Below, one piece after another: positions 59,097 to 64,000 of a DNA stretch of 64,000 nucleotides. The position numbers were made by a program, and so were the translations under genes. This DNA is from Prillingera fragicola (Eukaryota; Basidiomycota; Tremellomycetes; Trichosporonales; Trichosporonaceae), in contig BEDY01000005.1 in assembly GCA_002335605.1 (NCBI GenBank), positions 868,001-932,000 of the forward strand, read 5' to 3'. The notes under the pieces are model-generated. The model searched no databases. It was not told the DNA's origin and saw only the letters and a program-made list of their open reading frames with translations. Each line of letters begins with the position of its first letter. Positions within the stretch are counted from its first letter, which is position 1.

Positions 59097-60228
59097 ATGA
59101 CCCGTCCCCAGTGGCTCCTCGACCTCGAGCGCGACGGCTACGTGATCGTCCCCGGCGTGGTCTCCGAGGCCGACTGTGACGAGTTCCAGGAGGAAGCTCT
59201 CACCTGGCTGGAGAAGTTCCCGTACGGGTTCAAGCGCGACGACAAGTCGACCTGGGACGCCGATCACTTGCCATATGGCACTACGTAAGTCTTGGCGGGA
59301 TGGCTAGCCGCCACCCTGCGGTGCATCAATAAGCCGAGCACGTCAGGTGTCTCTGTCTTGCTATCTCGAATGTCAAGCTGACTGTTCAGTGGCGGTCTGT
59401 ACAACCGTTACGCAGTAAACCATGAGGCGTTTGTGTGGAAGATCCGCACGCAGCCCGCTATCCTCAAGGTGTTTGAGCAGATCTGGGGCACCGATGACCT
59501 GATCGCGAGCTTTGACGGCATGAATGCGAGCTTGCCCGTCAACAAGGAGTCGGGCAGGAAGGACATTGAGCCTACCCCCGCATGGCCTCGTGAGTTACCT
59601 AGAACTTTGAGGTCAAGTTTCAGCCGCTGACTGTGCAGACATTGACCAGAACCCCCGCACCATCAACCGCTTTGAGCTCTACCAGGGCATTGCCAACCTT
59701 GCGCCCAATGGCCCCGACGACGGCGGTCTCTGCGTCCTCAAGGGCTCGCACCTGATGCACCAAAAGTTCTTTGACGCTATCGGCGGCTTCCGCCCCGAAC
59801 AGGACGGCGGCCCCAAGGAGAACTCGTACCGGTTCCCCAAAGACGACTTTGAGTGGTACAAGGAGAACGGGTGTGAGGTGGTCAAGATCTGCCCGGGCAA
59901 GGGCGACCTCATGCTCTGGGACTCGCGGACGGTGCACTGGAACTGCTCGCCTGTGGGTACGCAGACGCGGTTTGCCACGTACGTGTGCTACTGCCCGCGC
60001 TCGCACATGAGTGAGGAAATGCTGCAGCACAAGCTGGAGAATGTGTTCAAGGTGCGCAAGGGCACGACCCACTGGCCCAACATGAACATTATCCCCGGAG
60101 ATCGCACGATCGGTGTGCCGATTCCTGTTCGTCCGGATGGCACTATCGACCCCGCAGACAGGAAGCGGCCGTTTGTCGAGCCCAAGGAGACGCCCGAGAT
60201 CCTGAAGCTGGTTGGTGTTAGGGTTTAA
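59097..60228 (+). CDS. Phytanoyl-CoA dioxygenase (PhyH)-family Fe(II)/2-oxoglutarate enzyme
   Basis: Exons 59097-59284, 59390-59589 and 59639-60228 (introns 105 and 49 nt) give 325 residues. The N-terminus LERDGYVIVPGVVSEADCDEF is the classic start of PhyH-type enzymes. The iron ligands are HID (residues about 130-132, the His codon created across intron 2) and the distal His in WDSRTVHWN (about 228). The 2-oxoglutarate Arg is probably in GTQTRFATYV. The insert GGFRPEQDGGPKENSYRFPKDDFEWY is of the fungal type. No peroxisomal signal is evident at the C-terminus (GVRV). Substrate is unknown; many fungal members are not phytanoyl-CoA hydroxylases. Confidence 0.9.
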
Positions 60229-63200
60229 TGTAGCGAGAGATGGTTGTAGATTGTGAATGTAGGACAACTGCTCAGCAAAGTCCGCGTACGCGTGTCGGCC
60301 AGCAATTCAAGCACAGCAGGGCACCATGTGTCCAAGACCTTCAGCCATGCAGACATTCCGCTCGGCCATTACCCGTGCAGCCGTGCCCGACTCGCGCACC
60401 TCATAAGCCTGGCCAGAGCTGAGCACCAGTCGCAGATCTACCACGCTAGAATGTCTCAAAAGAGCGTCCAATTAGAAGGCCACTGCCACTGACCACTGGT
60501 GCAACATTCCCGAGTCTAGAGTTAGGCGCCAACGTCAAGCATGATATCAGTCTTTCCGAGATCTGGGCCGAAACAGCCGTTAGTGACAAAACAGCACTCG
60601 TAATGTGAATGCGACGTGCCATGCACAGAAAGCGTGGTGTGCCAGGGCGGCATCTTGCGACGATGAAACGCCGTAACTGTGTCGTTGCGGGCACAAACGC
60701 CACTGTCGGTCGCTGTCCCACGCTGTTGTTTCCTGATACTTGCGCGCGTCGTCCTGACTGTCATTCAAGCGCGTTGCTGAGCGCGCAGTCGTTGTACTAC
60801 AGTGTGCCGAACAAGATCGGCCACGCGTGGGATGGAATGTGCGTCCATGACGTGACCTAGTAGGCTCCTGGGTACCTATAGTACCCGTGTACGACGGACC
60901 TTGTCGTCTGCTAATGCCTTGCAAGACCGGTACATTGTCATTGCCGACTTCTGTCCCTGGCACGTTTGACAGCACAAATAATGAGCATTGAAAAGCAGAC
61001 TAGCAGACCATGGGAAGGATACCATCCGATGGGTGTAGACGACTTCGATGGACGTCGACGTGCGTGACACTCTGGTACAGGAATGAACACGGGTATCGTG
61101 CCTGCTGGTGCGTCGTAGTGGTCCCAAATCTGTGTCGCACGCCGGTTTTAATTATGAATTTTATTGCCAGCGAGAAGTGTGGGTTGAATGTTGAATGGAG
61201 TGCATTGTCGAAAGAGCCGATGCACGTTACGCTGCAGGGAAGACTGTGGTGGCGCGTGGTGCAGCAGAGTCGTGCTTGGAGGTCGTCAATGGGTGGCGTC
61301 GCTAAGAGCGTCGTAGGTGTGTCGAAAGTGGCAGTGGTGAGTGACATCGATGTGGCACCGTGGAGAGTTTACGAAACACGGTCTTCACTTCTGGCTGCCA
61401 GGCATCTGCCTGTGGGAACCCGAGTGTCCGCATAGTCTTTGTTCTGTGGTACATGCCGTGGATGTCGTCGTGTGGCACTATCTGCCCATTAGCAATGGCT
61501 CTTAGCTAGAGCCTTGCCCTGCTTGAAGAACAGATTCAGCAAGGGAGTTCCGGTACAGCAGATGTGGGCTAGTGTACGTAGAGTGCCAACTGGAGGCAAA
61601 CGATGTGCATGGATGCTCCACTGTCTTGACATTGCGTGGTGGCGCAAGGACCAGAACAGGAAGCACACGCCTTGGCGTGCCAGAATTGTCGTCCCGTCAG
61701 ATGTCAGATCCGCCGGACAGCGCAGATACGCCGCTCGTCACCAAAGCAGGCCCCACCAAACGCCCAAAAAGCGCCACAGTTAGCACCACCCTGCTCACCC
61801 ATGCACACGTTGTCGCGCTCAGACGTCAAAACAGCAGGATGGGGTATTGTGCACTTCGGACTTCGGGGTATTCGCCACCCAACGCAAGCCGGAAACTCGA
61901 TCCCTGTCCCATCGGAACGACCTAGTTCGCTTCCAACCCTATGGCCGTCAACGCTTGAACTCTATCTGGCCAGTCTTGTCCCTATGTCCCGCGGCCCGCA
62001 GTCCTACCTTCTTTGCATGTACGACTCATGCCTCCGTCGCATGGTTGGTCTGGTCTGCGTAGGCTATATGCCAAGGTCCCGCGACTAGACTGTGTTAAGC
62101 TCGAGAAGCAGAGCCCGCCTGTTCCTGGACGACAATGTCCTAGACTTTGTTACAGGAATGGCAAGTGGCACGATGCATCCTTGTGGCCTCCTCTCCTCCC
62201 CATAGTTCTTGCGTACGTTGCATAGCTTGAAGCACGTCCTCCTCAGCTCCCCGCTTGGCACTAAAGACATCCCCGCTTGGCACTAAAGGCATCCAACGCT
62301 TGCGCACGCACAAGCACGGACCCCAAGACGCGTCGTCCGGAAACGGCAGTGTACAGTAACGCGAACGTCTACTCGCTGGATTAGAGATAGCAACCGATAC
62401 CAGCCATGCCGTTTCTCGACGTGTCTCCGCGCTGTAAGTCTTCCCGACATTGCCTTTGGAAGGTATGAAAGAGTGACGAGAGGTGAGTAGCCGCGAGTGT
62501 TCGCTTCCTTCTGCCGCTGTTGCGTGTAGCATCTCGCTCTTTCCATTCTGGGTCGACCCGAAAGGGCCACCTTGCTGAAATGTCAAAGGGGCTTGATTGC
62601 AAGGCTGTCGTTTGGGTGTTTCAAAATCATGCCACAATGAGCTTGGACCCGCCCACGGAAACGCGTGTTGGTCTCGACCCGCACGCGTGTGTGTTCATGA
62701 TTTTACGTAAACACACGCATCTGCTCTGTTAGCGTCGTTGACCGAAGCCGTACTGGTCTGTCTGAATCAGGCACGTCCGATGCGCCTCCCTTCCATGCCG
62801 TCCCTGAGGGTTGGGGCCGTGGTGTGCCCGTCTGCGTTGACAACAATCTGGGAGGCGGCGACGAGTCAACCTGAGTCGAGTCTACGTGTGATCCTGGATT
62901 GTCAGTCGTCGTTGTTGCTGGTTGCGGAACATGGTGTAACATTGCCGCGAGCATGCCATGCGTTGCTGCCGCGTGAATGGGTCCGAGAGCTAGGCACCGA
63001 TTCGTCCCCTGGGCCGTGAGGCCGCCTGGGCGCCTGCGACACCTGCCAGTCGTCGTCAGATTCCTGTGGGCGCCGGCTCAGCCCTGTCCTCCAGGGAATG
63101 ACCGAGGTACGGCCCACGCAGCATGCCATGCGCCCCTGCGCCCCCGCATCAGCACAACAAACGCCACCCCCTGGCCAAGCGTAGACGCACAAACACACGC

Positions 63201-63503
63201 GACTTCACCGTACACATCTGCTGCTGCTCACTGTACACCGACGACGACAGACGCATACATCTTCGTTGCTCATTGCGTTCGACTCTTGCAAGCATACACT
63301 CAGCCATGCTTGACCACCCCTTCTGTACAATCTAGCATCATCTCATCATCGACTCAAAGCAACCAGGCAAAACACACGCAGCCTCGTCTCTCACAGCATC
63401 CCATATCCACCAACCCACTGCACACCTTCCCCTCGAAACCACAACGCCTAAACAACCTCGGCTTGCAACCCACGCGTCTCTGTCTCCCGGACCGCTACCC
63501 ACA
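60229..63503. other. 3.3 kb gene-poor region
   Basis: Only short frames with no motif or coding-like bias. One 22-nt tandem duplication at 62249-62292. From about 63120 to 63500 the sequence becomes CA/TC-rich and G-poor on the plus strand, like a long leader for a gene beginning near 63504. Confidence 0.5.
62249..62292. repeat. 22-nt tandem duplication
   Basis: Two adjacent copies of CCCCGCTTGGCACTAAAGRCAT differing at one base (A in the first, G in the second). No gene overlaps; probably a recent slippage or duplication event. Confidence 0.8.
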
Positions 63504-64000
63504 ATGTCGGCGTGTTCCACTCCTCGAACAGCACAACCCACGTCTGGCAGCAGCAGTGCCCCCAGCACCGACACACTGGGTGCACCAGTTGCATCCACTG
63601 CTTGCCGTAAGTCTCCAAGACATTCACGTACAAAGGCCTCGCCATCGCCTGCCGAGCTACGAAGCACTGCCCATGGTCAGCTTCCCCTACGCATCTCTAC
63701 AACGTCGTCCATGACTCGAGGCCCGCCAGGTCGAGCACTCGCTCCCTCCAAGCAACAACTCGCCAGCCCACTCGACTACCGTAGCACTCTTGACTCGGCA
63801 GCACCATACGCAGCAACGAGCCCATGCCGAAGCCCTCGACACAAGACGTCTGGGTGGGAAAGAGCCCAGCGTAGGCGGGAAATGAGTGTCCCACTGGTGC
63901 GTTACATCTCATCTAATGTTTCTTGGTCTTCCGCATGGTAGCTGACGCACTCTCAAGCTATCCCAAACATTGTCACATTTCTCCCTCTCTCATTCAACTC
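63504..64000 (+). CDS. Possible start of a Ser/Pro-rich protein gene, incomplete at the window edge
   Basis: ATG 63504 opens a frame of 145 codons after a CA-rich, G-poor tract that looks like a fungal 5' leader. The product is Ser/Thr/Pro/Arg-rich (STDTLGAPVASTACRKSPRHS), as in the disordered N-termini of kinases or transcription factors in this group. The frame closes at 63941, but a donor-like GTAGGC at 63872 and CAG/TAG acceptors downstream would allow splicing into an exon past the window. No domain is visible and the reading is tentative. Confidence 0.3.

Noticed and set aside
62977..63714. Plus-strand frame of 245 codons
   Set aside because: His/Thr/Pro-rich translation of a CA-rich leader-like tract; the ATG 63504 frame is a better candidate.

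Overview
The window looks like nuclear DNA of a basidiomycete yeast, most likely a Tremellomycete and plausibly a Trichosporonales relative. The reasons are a GC-rich third codon position, many very short spliceosomal introns (mostly 32-50 nt, GTGAGT/GTAAGT donors, CAG acceptors), single-gene transcription units in both orientations, and the gene content (SET1, GFA1, a P4-ATPase, an ADP/ATP carrier, Ctr and Fre metal-uptake proteins, sugar and amino-acid permeases). Species was judged from style only; no search was run. Exon boundaries were derived by hand from splice signals plus reading-frame continuity, and nearly all genes close exactly in phase.

Layout. 1-2129 (-): 5' part of a P4-type phospholipid flippase, cut by the window edge at its DKTG motif. 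3257-5815 (-): mitochondrial helical-repeat (PPR-like) protein. 6313-7713 (+): unrecognised five-exon gene. 8102-11619 (+): SET1-type histone H3K4 methyltransferase. 14117-16333 (-): eight-exon TMEM135-like membrane protein. 17555-20495 (+): GFA1, with a probable 5'-UTR intron, a GC-AG intron and a hairpin-bearing last intron. 23026-23736 (-): small disordered acidic protein. 24275-25670 (+): M20-type N-carbamoyl amino acid / ureidopropionate hydrolase, convergent with an amino-acid permease (26013-28024, -). 29210-30174 (-): ADP/ATP carrier. 31140-32416 (+): acyl-CoA thioesterase. 33773-37250 (+): one large protein joining an SDR epimerase to an exostosin (GT47) glycosyltransferase. 37522-37615 (-): intron-containing tRNA-Ile.

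38037-41587 (+) holds the most unusual locus: two tandem, diverged, intact Gag-like genes apparently derived from a Copia-type retrotransposon. Both stop at the same place after a protease-like segment that has lost its catalytic Asp. The second copy keeps a CCHC zinc knuckle, and it has an upstream homologous N-terminal segment in another frame that can be joined only by a +1 shift at a CTT-CGG-C heptamer.

The right third is metabolic and transport: a TauD-like dioxygenase (42376-43631, -), a divergent Ctr copper transporter / ferric reductase pair (45814-46501 - and 47350-49176 +), an MCT-type MFS carrier (50690-52411, +), an IlvD/Edd sugar-acid dehydratase (52545-54571, -), a sugar transporter (55870-57591, -) and a PhyH-type dioxygenase (59097-60228, +). 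The last 3.7 kb is almost gene-free until a possible gene start at about 63504. Large intergenic stretches (11.6-14.1, 20.5-23.0, 43.6-45.8, 60.2-63.5 kb) hold no convincing gene; the 20.5-23 kb one has a cluster of a GGCGTGGGAGA-like motif and GATATC sites.
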